The notes below the pieces were generated by a model. That model did not search any database, was not told the origin of the DNA, and saw nothing but the letters and a program-made list of their open reading frames with translations. A stretch of 64,000 nt of DNA from JANXVR01 sp034667405 (GTDB taxonomy: Bacteria > Actinomycetota > UBA4738 > HRBIN12), in NCBI GenBank assembly GCA_034667405.1, contig JAXDJX010000003.1, positions 43,568 through 107,567 on the forward strand, in the 5' to 3' direction. Below are positions 1-8,197 of the stretch, in pieces. How positions within the stretch are numbered: position 1 is the first letter of the stretch; each line of letters opens with the position of its first letter. Made by a program: the position numbers and the translations under genes.

Positions 1-574
1 TCAGCAGGTCCGAGACGCTCATCGTGAACAGGCGGGTGACGTCACCCACACCGCGGACACCGAGCTTGCGCATCTTCCATGCCGACTGCGCGCTGGCGAT
101 GAGATCGCCGATGGCCATGGATCCGACCTTGGGCGGCGTCTGCAGCAGGAGCGGTCCCAGGACATCGGAGACGCCCTTCATCCATTTCTCCCACTCCACC
201 ATCGTGTCCGCGTCCTTCTTCGAGAACTGCGCGATGGAGTCGTAGGAACGCTTCGAGTCGTCCGCGTAGATAGTGATGGCGCGACCGTCGGGGAACGCCT
301 GGAAGTATGGGCCGAACGGTGTCACGTCATAGCCGTGCGCCTTGAGGTTGAGCTCCTTGATGATGGTCGGCGGCATGAGGGACATGACGTAGGAGTACGT
401 CGATACGTTGATCTCGGGATGGTCGGGGAACGGCGCGCTGGTGTCCGCGGCGCCGCCGGTCTTGTGCCGTGTCTCCAGCACTACGGTCTTCGCGCCTTCC
501 CGCGCGAAGTACGCGGCGCTGGTGAGACCGTTATGCCCACCGCCGATCACGATGGCGTCATAGGTGTTCGCCAT
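1..574 (-). CDS. FAD-dependent oxidoreductase, phytoene-dehydrogenase-related (N-terminal part, runs off the window)
   Basis: Reading the minus strand from ATG at 574, the frame is open to the window edge (at least 191 residues). The protein begins MANTYDAIVIGGGHNGLTSA, a Rossmann FAD-binding start (GxGxxG-like GGGHNG) followed by the VVLE segment, as in COG1233 phytoene-dehydrogenase-like proteins. The start is supported by an AGGAAAGGA ribosome site about ten bases upstream. It is divergent from the TetR gene at 814, which may control it. The C-terminal substrate domain is outside the window, so the substrate cannot be judged. Family-level assignment is fairly safe; a carotenoid role is not implied. 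Confidence 0.75.
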   Translation of the reverse strand, partial: MANTYDAIVIGGGHNGLTSAAYFAREGAKTVVLETRHKTGGAADTSAPFPDHPEINVSTYSYVMSLMPPTIIKELNLKAHGYDVTPFGPYFQAFPDGRAITIYADDSKRSYDSIAQFSKKDADTMVEWEKWMKGVSDVLGPLLLQTPPKVGSMAIGDLIASAQSAWKMRKLGVRGVGDVTRLFTMSVSDLL

Positions 575-662
575 ATCTCGATTCGTCCTTTCCTCAGGCG
601 TGCTTCGACACTGGGCCGCGTCGGAGGGGGTCCGGGTCGGCGGCGCGTATCATGCCTCGGAT

Positions 663-724
663 TTGAACCGCCAGTCAAGCCAGCATACAGACCCGCAGGA
701 TTTTGACTTCGCAGGTCAAGCCAG
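663..724. promoter_or_regulatory. Repeated TTGA-N8/9-TCAA operator candidates in the divergent oxidoreductase/TetR promoter
   Basis: Two inverted repeats lie between the divergent starts at 574 and 814: TTGA(663-666)...TCAA(675-678) and TTGAC(703-707)...GTCAA(715-719). They are embedded in a direct repeat GTCAAGCCAG at 674-683 and 715-724, 41 bp apart, i.e. about four helical turns. TTGACT at 703-708 followed 16 bp later by TACAGT could be a -35/-10 pair reading toward the TetR gene, so a repressor bound here would occlude it. The pattern is seen directly; assignment to the adjacent TetR protein is inference. Confidence 0.45.
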
Positions 725-813
725 TACAGTTGCCCGGTAACGCAGCCGGCAGCCCGCCCGGTTCGGGACGGGTTTGCTTGCTCTTTGTACGTCGTTCAGT
801 TCTTGGAGGTTCG

Positions 814-1446
814 ATGGCCGCAACGAAATCCAAGCAGCAGAAGGACCGTCATCAAGAGATCCTCGAGGCCGCGGCACGGGTCATCACTGCCCGCGGCCTG
901 GCGGAGACCCGCATCAGTGATATCGCCGAGCGATGCGGAGTGTCTCCCGGCCTCATCCTTTACTATTTCGAGTCGAAGGACCGGCTGCTCATCGAAGCGC
1001 TGACCTTCGCCAACGACCAGTTCTACCTGCGGTTCTCGCGCGAGATGCGCCGGATGAAGACCGCCCGCGAGCAGCTGGACCGTCTGATCGAACTCTCCGT
1101 CCCCGGTCTCCTGCCAGAGTACGAACGGCTTGACGAGTGGGCCCTCTGGATCGAGATCTGGGTGCGAGCTCTCCGTGACCCGGTCATGGCGAAAGAGCGT
1201 GAAGTGTTGGACCGGCGGTGGCGCCAGTCCATCGCCGACATCATCCGGCACGGCCGCAGCACGGGTGAGTTCCCCGATGGGTGGGACGCTGAGGAGCTCG
1301 GCCTTCAGATCGGGGCCACGATCGACGGCCTTGCCATCCAGGTGCTCATGAACGACACCGTCTTCTCGGCGACGCGGATGCAACGCGTCAGCCTCGAGGT
1401 CGCCTCGCGCCTGATCGGGTTCGAACTGGAGCCTGCTGAGGTCTGA
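814..1446 (+). CDS. TetR-family transcriptional regulator, BetI-like
   Basis: A 210-residue protein with an N-terminal TetR helix-turn-helix (about residues 12-58, ending in the typical GLILYYFESKDRLL) and an all-alpha ligand domain whose WIEIWVRALRDP segment resembles the BetI-type C-terminal domain. The frame is open from 703, but I chose ATG 814 because GGAGG sits seven bases upstream and the domain begins right after it. BetI proteins sense choline or betaine; the neighbouring methylated-amine genes make a similar role plausible, not proven. It is convergent with the flavoprotein gene ending at 1461 and divergent from the oxidoreductase at 574. Confidence 0.8.
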   Translation: MAATKSKQQKDRHQEILEAAARVITARGLAETRISDIAERCGVSPGLILYYFESKDRLLIEALTFANDQFYLRFSREMRRMKTAREQLDRLIELSVPGLLPEYERLDEWALWIEIWVRALRDPVMAKEREVLDRRWRQSIADIIRHGRSTGEFPDGWDAEELGLQIGATIDGLAIQVLMNDTVFSATRMQRVSLEVASRLIGFELEPAEV

Positions 1447-1460
1447 GCCTGGACGTCCGG

Positions 1461-3959
1461 CTACGCTCGGGCGCGCGCCCCGGACGGGTCGTAGAAGGCG
1501 TGGACACTCGCGTCGACCGCGTGACGCTCGTTCGCAATCTCGACATGGAGTTCGCTGGCGTCCAGAAGCGCTTGCGTGATCGGCTCCTCGGCGCGCAGCC
1601 AGGCGATCCCCGCGGCAGCCCCCAACGCGTGCGCGTAGCCACCGCTGGTCACGAATCCAGCATGCGAACCGTCGCGCACCAACGATTCACCGTGGAAGAG
1701 CACCGGCTCCGGATCGCGCAGCCGGATGCTGACCAGCCGGCGGGTCCGCGGTTGCTCGCGGAGTGAGGCCAACGCCTCCGCGCCCACGTGCACCGTCTTG
1801 TGCTTAGAAACCGTGAACCCCAAGCCCGCTTCGAACGGATCATCCATCCCACCGATGTCGTGCCCCCACGAACGGAACCCACGCTCGACCCGCAGAGAAT
1901 CGAGCGCGTGGAAACCGGCGTGCGTTAGCCCGACATCCTTCCCGGCCTCCATCAGCTTGTCGTGCAGGTCGGAGGCGAACTCGGTCGGCACCCAGAACTC
2001 CCAGCCGAGCTCGCCGACGTAGCTCACCCGGAGCGCCCAGGCATCGGCCCACCCGGCATCGATCCGCTGTCCGGCGAGGAACGGGAACGCATCGTTCGAC
2101 AGGTCGGCATCGGTGATCCCGGACACGATCTCTCGGCTGCGCGGACCTTGGACCGCGAGGACGGCGTACCCGCTCGTCACGTCGGTGATGACCGCCCCTG
2201 CCGGCGCGCCCGAGCGCAAGAGACCTTCAGTGCGGCGTTGCCAGAGCGTCGGTGCCGCCACCAGGAATCGATCCGCATCCAATCGCGTGACCGTGGGATC
2301 CATCTCGATGCCCCCGCGCTCGTTGCACCATGTGGTGTACACGACACGTCCGATCGGCACGTCGACATCGGATGCGCTGAGCCGCTGAAGCCACGCCAGC
2401 GCCTCCGGCCCCTGCACCATGAACTTCGCATAGGTGGAGAGATCGAAGAGAGCGGCCGCCTGCCGCGCGGCGCGGCACTCGGTCTCGACCGGTTCGAACC
2501 AATTCTGTTTGCCGAAGCTGTAGACGTACTCGCGCTTGGCGCCCGCCGGCGCGAACCAGTTCGCCCGCTCCCAGCCGGCGGCCTCACCGAATACCGCGCC
2601 GGCCGCATCAAGTTCGCGCCACAGCGGGGTTCGGCGGGCGCCGCGTCCGGCGGAGGGCTGCAGGTATGGCCAGTGCATCGCGTAGAGGCGGCCGAGCGAT
2701 TCGGCCGTTCGTTCGTGGAGCCAGGCCTTGTTGTTCGCCCATGTGCCGGCGCGCGCGGGGTCGACCTCGGTCAGGTCATACGTCGGATGGCCGGCCACGA
2801 TCCATTCGGCGAGCGCCATCCCGGCGCCCGGCCCGTAGATGATGCCCTGCGAGTTGAACCCCGCCGCCACGAAGAACCCACGGAGTTCGGGGACCTCGCC
2901 CAGGTTGAAGTTCACGTCCGGCGTGAACGACTCCGGTCCGCGGAGGTAATGCTCGAATCCCAGATCCCGAAGCTCGGGGAGGCGTTCGCGGGCGTTCGCG
3001 AGGACCGGCGCGAAATGCTCCCAATCCGGTCCGAACTCCCCGAACGCGAAATCGCGGCCCAGGGCGCCGGGCGAGATCGGTTTGCCTTTGGGTTCGAACG
3101 CTCCAACCAGGTAGCGGCTGTTGTAGTGGCGGACGTAGAAGTAGCCGTCCAGATCGCGCAGGAAGGGCAACGACTCGGTTGCCGTCTCGGACGGGTCGGT
3201 GACGACCCACACGTGTTCGGCTGGGTAGAGGCTCAGCGGGACGCCGGCCGCGCGTGCGAGTTCGCTCGACCAGAGCCCTGCCGCGAGGACCACCTGCTGG
3301 CACTCGACGGTCCCCTTGTCGGTCACGACTCCCGCGATCGCTCCTCCCGCCGCGGCGAACCCGGTCACCTCGACCCCTTCGACGAACCGCACACCGCGAT
3401 CGTGCGCGCCCTTGGCGAGGGCCAAGGCAGCGTCGCCGGGGTTCACCGTGCCGTCGGCGCGGGTGATGGTGCCCCCGACCAGATCATCGACGACCGCGGA
3501 GGGCCACGCCTCCTTGATCTGGGCAGGCGTGAGGACGTCGACCTCGATCCCGAAATCGTGGCCCATCGTGACCCCGTACAGGATCTCGGTCATCCGGGCG
3601 TCCGTCCGCGCGACGGTCATGGAGCCGACGTTCCTGAACCCCGTGGGGATCCCCGTCTCCGCCTCCAACGAGGCGTAGAGAGGGGCGTTCACCATGGATA
3701 ACGCCGACATCGCATGGGTCCCTCGCAGACGGCTCACCAACCCCGCCGCATGCCACGTGGTGCCCGAGGTCAGCTTGTTCCGTTCGAGCACGACGACGTC
3801 GGTGAGGCCCAACTTCGATAGGTGGTAGGCAACGCTCGAACCGATGATCCCCGCGCCGATCACCACGACCTGGGCGCGCGCGGGCAACGTCGAGCCATCG
3901 TCGGAGAACCGAGCGACGGACATGTCTGGGTTGGCGAGTCGTTCAGGAATCGGCGTCAT
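1461..3959 (-). CDS. Dimethylglycine/sarcosine dehydrogenase-type flavoprotein (DAO + GcvT)
   Basis: An 832-residue two-part enzyme: an FAD-binding DAO domain (VVVIGAGIIGSSVAYHL at about 31-47) and a C-terminal folate-binding GcvT-like aminomethyltransferase half (about 430-825, ending with the barrel domain). The TWHAAG motif with His70 matches the site where mammalian DMGDH/SarDH attach FAD covalently. Such enzymes oxidise N-methyl groups of dimethylglycine or sarcosine and pass the C1 unit to THF. Length matches the family (about 830-920). It lies 21 bp downstream of the Rieske gene on the same strand, which suggests consecutive demethylation steps. Which methylamine it prefers cannot be read from sequence. 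Confidence 0.85.
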   Translation of the reverse strand: MTPIPERLANPDMSVARFSDDGSTLPARAQVVVIGAGIIGSSVAYHLSKLGLTDVVVLERNKLTSGTTWHAAGLVSRLRGTHAMSALSMVNAPLYASLEAETGIPTGFRNVGSMTVARTDARMTEILYGVTMGHDFGIEVDVLTPAQIKEAWPSAVVDDLVGGTITRADGTVNPGDAALALAKGAHDRGVRFVEGVEVTGFAAAGGAIAGVVTDKGTVECQQVVLAAGLWSSELARAAGVPLSLYPAEHVWVVTDPSETATESLPFLRDLDGYFYVRHYNSRYLVGAFEPKGKPISPGALGRDFAFGEFGPDWEHFAPVLANARERLPELRDLGFEHYLRGPESFTPDVNFNLGEVPELRGFFVAAGFNSQGIIYGPGAGMALAEWIVAGHPTYDLTEVDPARAGTWANNKAWLHERTAESLGRLYAMHWPYLQPSAGRGARRTPLWRELDAAGAVFGEAAGWERANWFAPAGAKREYVYSFGKQNWFEPVETECRAARQAAALFDLSTYAKFMVQGPEALAWLQRLSASDVDVPIGRVVYTTWCNERGGIEMDPTVTRLDADRFLVAAPTLWQRRTEGLLRSGAPAGAVITDVTSGYAVLAVQGPRSREIVSGITDADLSNDAFPFLAGQRIDAGWADAWALRVSYVGELGWEFWVPTEFASDLHDKLMEAGKDVGLTHAGFHALDSLRVERGFRSWGHDIGGMDDPFEAGLGFTVSKHKTVHVGAEALASLREQPRTRRLVSIRLRDPEPVLFHGESLVRDGSHAGFVTSGGYAHALGAAAGIAWLRAEEPITQALLDASELHVEIANERHAVDASVHAFYDPSGARARA

Positions 3960-3980
3960 GACGCCGCAGGATATACGGAG

Positions 3981-5141
3981 TCAGCCCTGAAGCTGCCGGC
4001 CCATCTTGTGGCGCCACTCTTCGTTGAACCAATAGACGAAGCGGTCCTGACGCGGATACGTCCCGGTGGTGAAGGAGCGTGAGCCCACACCGGTCTGTGC
4101 CCGCTCGACGACTTCCCAGTCCTGGCGGCTGATGAGGTCCCACAGCTCGACGACGGGCTCGGGCTTGAACAGCGCGGGATCGGCGATGGTTTCCGGCCTG
4201 AAGAGGTACTCGCTGACGACCAGGGTTTCGTTCGGACCCTTCGGGAAGCCGATGTAGTACATCACCGAGTCGGGGTGGATGTTGATCATCAGGTTGGGGA
4301 ACGAGAAGGTGCCGTAATAGTTCTGGTAATCCTCCGGCAACAGGTCGGGGAACTTCGGAAGCTCCGACTCGCCGGTCTTCGTGAAGCTGGTGGCACCTTC
4401 GAACATCGCGGTGCCGTCGTCGCGGATGGATTCGTCCCACACCTCGCCGAAACGGAAGAGGGGAACCACTTGCACGAGCTCGGGGTGGACCTGCGGGCAA
4501 TGCAGGCACTCGTTGAAGTTCTCGACGATGATCTTCCAGTTCGCCTTCACGTTGTAGACGATGCGAACGCCGACCGCCATCTCTTCCATCTTGAACCGCT
4601 CGAACACCGTGATGCTCTCGGCGCCGTCGTTGAGCGCTTCCATGAGGGGACGCGGTTCGTCCCTGGTCATGTTGACGAACACGAACCCGGCGTAGCTGTC
4701 CACCGCGATGCGGTGCAGCGGGTACTGCGAGCGATCGAAGAATTCATCCTCCGAGACGTTGGGGCTACCGACGAGTTCACCGTTCAGGTCGTAGGTCCAC
4801 GCGTGGTAAGGACACTTGAATGCCTTCCGAACGTTTCCGTGTGAGTCGTCGTCCAGGAACTTCGTTCCGCGGTGGCTGCAGACGTTGTAGAAGGCTCGAA
4901 GCTCGCGGTCTTCGTTCCGGGTGATGAAGATGGACTCACCGGCGACATCCCTGGTCATGTAGTCGCCGGGCTCAGGGATCTCTTCGGCCCGTCCGACCAC
5001 GACCCAGTCGCCCCACCAGATCTTCTCGAGCTCCTCGTTGTAGGTCTCGAGGCTGCGGTAGTCGTCGCCGCTGAGCGTCGGCCTGGGGACCCACTCCCTC
5101 GCGTCGTCGCGGATATTCACCTTGTAGGGCTCGGTCTGCAT
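3981..5141 (-). CDS. Rieske non-heme iron oxygenase alpha subunit, probable quaternary-amine demethylase
   Basis: A 386-residue oxygenase. The Rieske [2Fe-2S] ligands are C88-x-H90 and C110-x2-H113; the mononuclear iron site shows the E/N-rich ENFNECLHCPQVH block with His214 and His219. The closest functional classes are glycine betaine (GbcA), carnitine (CntA) and stachydrine demethylases, which hydroxylate an N-methyl and release formaldehyde. Its place directly before a dimethylglycine-dehydrogenase-type gene favours betaine to dimethylglycine. No reductase/ferredoxin partner (GbcB or CntB type) is found in the window. Divergent from an Lrp regulator. Family is certain, substrate is inference. 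Confidence 0.85.
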   Translation of the reverse strand: MQTEPYKVNIRDDAREWVPRPTLSGDDYRSLETYNEELEKIWWGDWVVVGRAEEIPEPGDYMTRDVAGESIFITRNEDRELRAFYNVCSHRGTKFLDDDSHGNVRKAFKCPYHAWTYDLNGELVGSPNVSEDEFFDRSQYPLHRIAVDSYAGFVFVNMTRDEPRPLMEALNDGAESITVFERFKMEEMAVGVRIVYNVKANWKIIVENFNECLHCPQVHPELVQVVPLFRFGEVWDESIRDDGTAMFEGATSFTKTGESELPKFPDLLPEDYQNYYGTFSFPNLMINIHPDSVMYYIGFPKGPNETLVVSEYLFRPETIADPALFKPEPVVELWDLISRQDWEVVERAQTGVGSRSFTTGTYPRQDRFVYWFNEEWRHKMGRQLQG

Positions 5142-5193
5142 GGTGCGCGTCCTCCGTAGGCCGGGTAGGCGTTCATGCTAGGCCTCTCCCCTC

Positions 5194-5241
5194 ATCGGGG
5201 GAACCGATAAGCGCAGCGTTCCTGCCGGATATCGAGGCAGG
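5194..5241. promoter_or_regulatory. Two inverted repeats in the Rieske/Lrp divergent promoter
   Basis: Within the 131-bp gap between divergent starts 5141 and 5273 there is ATCGG-GGGAA-CCGAT (5194-5208), a 15-bp dyad of the size typical for Lrp/AsnC sites, and CCTGCC-N9-GGCAGG (5221-5241). They are centred about 30 bp apart, three helical turns, on the same DNA face. They are the best candidates for autoregulation and control of the Rieske gene by the Lrp protein. Seen in sequence; binding is inferred. Confidence 0.4.
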
Positions 5242-5272
5242 GCGCCATCCTATCTGCGAGAATCGCGGCGAT

Positions 5273-5752
5273 ATGGCCGAACAGCGCTCGTTCGACGAAC
5301 TGGACCTCCGGATCATCGACACCCTGGCGGAGGACGGGCGACGACCGTTCACCACCGTGGCGAAGGACCTCGGGGTCTCGGAAGCGACCATCCGGTCCCG
5401 AGTCGCGCGCCTACAACGGATCAAGGCGATCCGCTTCGTCACCGACACGTCTCCGCATCAGTTGGGATTGATGTTCGCCTATCTGGGGGTGCGGGTGACG
5501 GGCCAGAGCGTTCCGCGGGCGGTCGAAGCCATCTGTGCGATCCCCGAAGCCATCTACGTGATCGAGTGCACCGGGAACTACGACGTCCTCGTCGAGGTCC
5601 TGGCGAAGGACGGGGAGGATCTGCTTCGCCTGATGCAGGTTGAGATCCGCAAGGTTCCGGGTGTGACCGAGGTGGATTCGTTCGTGGGACTGCGCATCGC
5701 GAAGGCGTCGTTCCGCTACGGCGACATCGGTAGACCGGGAGAGGCGTCCTAG
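5273..5752 (+). CDS. Lrp/AsnC-family transcriptional regulator
   Basis: A 159-residue protein with an N-terminal winged helix-turn-helix (about residues 8-57; VAKDLGVSEATIRSRVARLQ is the recognition region) and a C-terminal RAM/AsnC ligand-binding alpha-beta domain (about 70-150, with the GNYDVLVEV and VTEVDSFVGL strands). Lrp-type proteins form octamers that respond to amino acids. It faces the Rieske-dehydrogenase pair across a 131-bp gap holding two dyads, so control of betaine-type demethylation by an amino acid or methylated glycine is likely. It ends seven bases before the convergent DinB gene. Confidence 0.9.
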   Translation: MAEQRSFDELDLRIIDTLAEDGRRPFTTVAKDLGVSEATIRSRVARLQRIKAIRFVTDTSPHQLGLMFAYLGVRVTGQSVPRAVEAICAIPEAIYVIECTGNYDVLVEVLAKDGEDLLRLMQVEIRKVPGVTEVDSFVGLRIAKASFRYGDIGRPGEAS

Positions 5753-5759
5753 ACGGAGA

Positions 5760-6185
5760 TCAACCGGCGATGCCCCTGATCTCGCTCAGATGCTCCTCGT
5801 AGTGCCCGGTGGTCGCGCTTCGGAATTCCTCCACTGCGCGGTCGTCCGCGGGCACCGCGTCCCACGCCAGCAACAAGCGCTCGCGGATCCGCGCCGAACG
5901 AAGCTCGATGTCCTCAAGTGCCATCGTCCTGCTCTGGGCCACGGCACGTTCGTTCTCGGCGTCGGTGTCTCCGTCCCATTCCGTGAACGTTCCGGCGTGC
6001 AGGAGTTCCAGGGTGTCGGCGGCGGTCTCCCACCAGTGTGCGATGTGCCAGAGCACGTCCTTCACCGCCCACCCACCGGGCAGGAGCGGCTCTTCAAGTC
6101 GATCGCGCGGGACCGCGAGCACCGCAGCCTCGAACGATTCCCACTCCGTGGCTTCGTTCGCGGACAGCTTCTCTTTCTGGTCCAT
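5760..6185 (-). CDS. DinB-fold / mycothiol-dependent isomerase-like protein, copy 2
   Basis: A 141-residue four-helix-bundle protein of the DinB/maleylpyruvate isomerase N-terminal superfamily. The diagnostic GWAVKDVLWHIAHWWE segment (about 40-55) carries the first metal-ligand His; HYEEHLSEI near the C-terminus supplies two further histidines. The ATG at 6185 is preferred over the TTG at 6188, and overlaps the stop of the preceding gene. It looks like a tandem paralogue of that gene. Members use thiols such as mycothiol or bacillithiol; the substrate here is unknown. Confidence 0.7.
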   Translation of the reverse strand: MDQKEKLSANEATEWESFEAAVLAVPRDRLEEPLLPGGWAVKDVLWHIAHWWETAADTLELLHAGTFTEWDGDTDAENERAVAQSRTMALEDIELRSARIRERLLLAWDAVPADDRAVEEFRSATTGHYEEHLSEIRGIAG

Positions 6186-6631
6186 CAACCCTCCAGGAAC
6201 CGCTCGATCTCGTCGCTGTGCTCCCGATAATGCACGGAACTCTCTTCCGCGAAGAAGGCTGCCGCCTCGGGACCGAGCTCGCCGAGATCGGCCAGGAGCT
6301 CATGTGCCTGCTCGCGCTCGGCTTCAACGTTCACGAGCATCTCGTCCCAGGACATCCGGCGGCCTGCCTCGAGTATCGCGTCCGACTCGCGGTCCCAGTG
6401 CGCATCGTCATGGGCCGCGAAGGGATCCGTATAGGGAAGCCCCTTCAACTTCTGAAGTTCCCGGGCCGCGAACGTCGCCCAGCCCACGTTGTGCCAGACC
6501 AGGTCCTTGACGGACCAGCCGGGAACCACGTCGCGCTCGTCGCGTCGCTCCGCCGGCACCCGGGAGATCAGCGCCATGAACTCGGCCCAGGCCCGGCGTT
6601 CGGCAGCAGCGAGTTGATCGACGGCAACCAT
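6185..6631 (-). CDS. DinB-fold / mycothiol-dependent isomerase-like protein, copy 1
   Basis: A 148-residue DinB-superfamily protein with GWSVKDLVWHNVGW (about 42-55) and HYREHSDEIERFL at the C-terminus, the same three-histidine layout as its neighbour. The open frame continues upstream into the aldehyde dehydrogenase, but the ATG at 6631 overlaps that gene's TGA (ATGA), the normal sign of translational coupling, so I start it there. Together with the next gene it forms a tandem pair trailing mmsA. A role in thiol-dependent detoxification of an aldehyde or acyl product is an inference from context. Confidence 0.75.
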   Translation of the reverse strand: MVAVDQLAAAERRAWAEFMALISRVPAERRDERDVVPGWSVKDLVWHNVGWATFAARELQKLKGLPYTDPFAAHDDAHWDRESDAILEAGRRMSWDEMLVNVEAEREQAHELLADLGELGPEAAAFFAEESSVHYREHSDEIERFLEG

Positions 6632-8124
6632 CAGCGGGTCCTCGGGAATCCGAGATCGACCTCGCTGGTCCCGGGATCGGGCCAACGAGCAGTGACGACC
6701 TTCTGCTTCGTGTAGAAGTGGATGCCGTCGGGTCCATACATGTGTGTGTCTCCGAACAGCGAATCCTTCCACCCACCGAAGGAGTAATAGCCGACCGGCA
6801 CCGGGATCGGCACGTTCACGCCCACCATCCCCGCGTTCACGTCGAATTGGAACTGGCGTGCGGCGCCGCCGTCGCGCGTGAAGATCGCGGTCCCGTTGCC
6901 GTAGGGGTTCTCGTTGATGAGTTGCAAGGCTTCGGCGTAGGTACCAGCGCGGACCACGCACAGCACGGGCCCGAAGATCTCGTCTCGGTAGCAGTCCATG
7001 GCCGCTGTCACGTTGTCGAGCAACGAGACACCCAGGAAGAAGCCGTCCGCTTCGCGGTAGAGGCCATGTTCTCGCCCGTCCTGCACTAGGGTTGCGCCCT
7101 GGCTCGCGGCGCCGTCCAGGTAGCCCGCCACCCTGTCGCGATGCTGCTCGGTTACGAGCGGTCCCATCTGGGACTCGGGCTCCATCCCGTTCCCGATCTT
7201 GATCTCGGGCAGACGATCCTTGATGGCCCCCACGATCCTGTCGCCCGAATCACCCACGGCCACCACCACCGAGATGGCCATGCACCGCTCGCCGGCGGAG
7301 CCGTACGCCGCGCTCACGGCGGCGTCGGCCGCCATGTCGATGTCGGCGTCGGGCAGGACGATCATGTGGTTCTTCGCACCGCCGAGCGCCTGTACCCGCT
7401 TGCCGTTCTTCGTGCCCGTCTCATAGATGTAGCGCGCGACGGCCGTGGACCCGACGAACGACACCGCCTTCACATCCGGGTGCTCGAGCAACCGGTCCAC
7501 CACGACCTTGTCGCCTTGGACCACGTTGAAGACGCCGTCGGGCAAGCCCGCCTCCTTCAACAGTTCGGCGATGAGCATGGAGGCGCCGGGATCCTTCTCC
7601 GACGGCTTCAAGATGAAGGTGTTCCCGCACGCGATGGCGTTCGCGAACATCCACATGGGAACCATGGCGGGGAAGTTGAACGGCGTGATCCCGGCGACCA
7701 CACCCAGAGGCTGGCGGATGGAGTAGGTGTCCACGCCGGTACTGACCTGTTCGCTGAAGCCTCCTTTGAGGAGATTGGGGATTCCCGTTGCGAACTCGAT
7801 GTTCTCCTGGCCGCGCGCGACCTCTCCCATGGCATCGCTCAGGACCTTGCCGTGCTGCTCCGTGATCAAGGTGCCGATCTCTTTGCGGTTCGCGTCGATG
7901 AGTTCGCGGATCCGGAACAGGACGTCCGAGCGCTTGGATAGAGAGGTCTTGCGCCACTCGATGAAGGCTTCTTGGGCGGCTCCGACGGCGGCGTCGACCT
8001 CGTCCGCGTCGGCGAGATCCACCTCGTGGGTCTGCACGCCCGTGGCCGGGTTATAGACCTGACCCGTTCTCCCGGACTCTCCGGCGATGAGTTTTCCGCC
8101 GATCCAATGGCTGATCCGATCCAT
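6631..8124 (-). CDS. mmsA: Methylmalonate-semialdehyde dehydrogenase (CoA-acylating)
   Basis: A 497-residue aldehyde dehydrogenase, the usual MmsA/IolA length. It has the MmsA-specific FNFPAMVPMWMFANAIACGN segment, the NAD-binding GSTAVARYIYE region, and catalytic Cys in GSAGERCMA (about residue 285). Instead of the Glu general base typical of hydrolytic ALDHs it has ALGGAKNHM, as in CoA-acylating members. It converts malonate or methylmalonate semialdehyde to acetyl- or propionyl-CoA (valine, inositol or beta-alanine catabolism). First gene of a three-gene coupled unit with the DinB proteins. Confidence 0.9.
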   Translation of the reverse strand: MDRISHWIGGKLIAGESGRTGQVYNPATGVQTHEVDLADADEVDAAVGAAQEAFIEWRKTSLSKRSDVLFRIRELIDANRKEIGTLITEQHGKVLSDAMGEVARGQENIEFATGIPNLLKGGFSEQVSTGVDTYSIRQPLGVVAGITPFNFPAMVPMWMFANAIACGNTFILKPSEKDPGASMLIAELLKEAGLPDGVFNVVQGDKVVVDRLLEHPDVKAVSFVGSTAVARYIYETGTKNGKRVQALGGAKNHMIVLPDADIDMAADAAVSAAYGSAGERCMAISVVVAVGDSGDRIVGAIKDRLPEIKIGNGMEPESQMGPLVTEQHRDRVAGYLDGAASQGATLVQDGREHGLYREADGFFLGVSLLDNVTAAMDCYRDEIFGPVLCVVRAGTYAEALQLINENPYGNGTAIFTRDGGAARQFQFDVNAGMVGVNVPIPVPVGYYSFGGWKDSLFGDTHMYGPDGIHFYTKQKVVTARWPDPGTSEVDLGFPRTR

Positions 8125-8197
8125 GAACGCTCCACTCGTCTTGTCGGGGGGAATCGTATCGAAGATGTAGGGAAGGCCCGCCCGGCGTGCGCCTCTG

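Noticed and set aside
1962..3701. 579-codon frame on the plus strand
   Set aside because: Antisense shadow of the dimethylglycine dehydrogenase-type gene; Arg/Gly/His-rich composition with no domain.
6632..6961. Upstream extension of the first DinB gene
   Set aside because: Lies wholly inside mmsA in another frame; the ATGA overlap start fits the family length.
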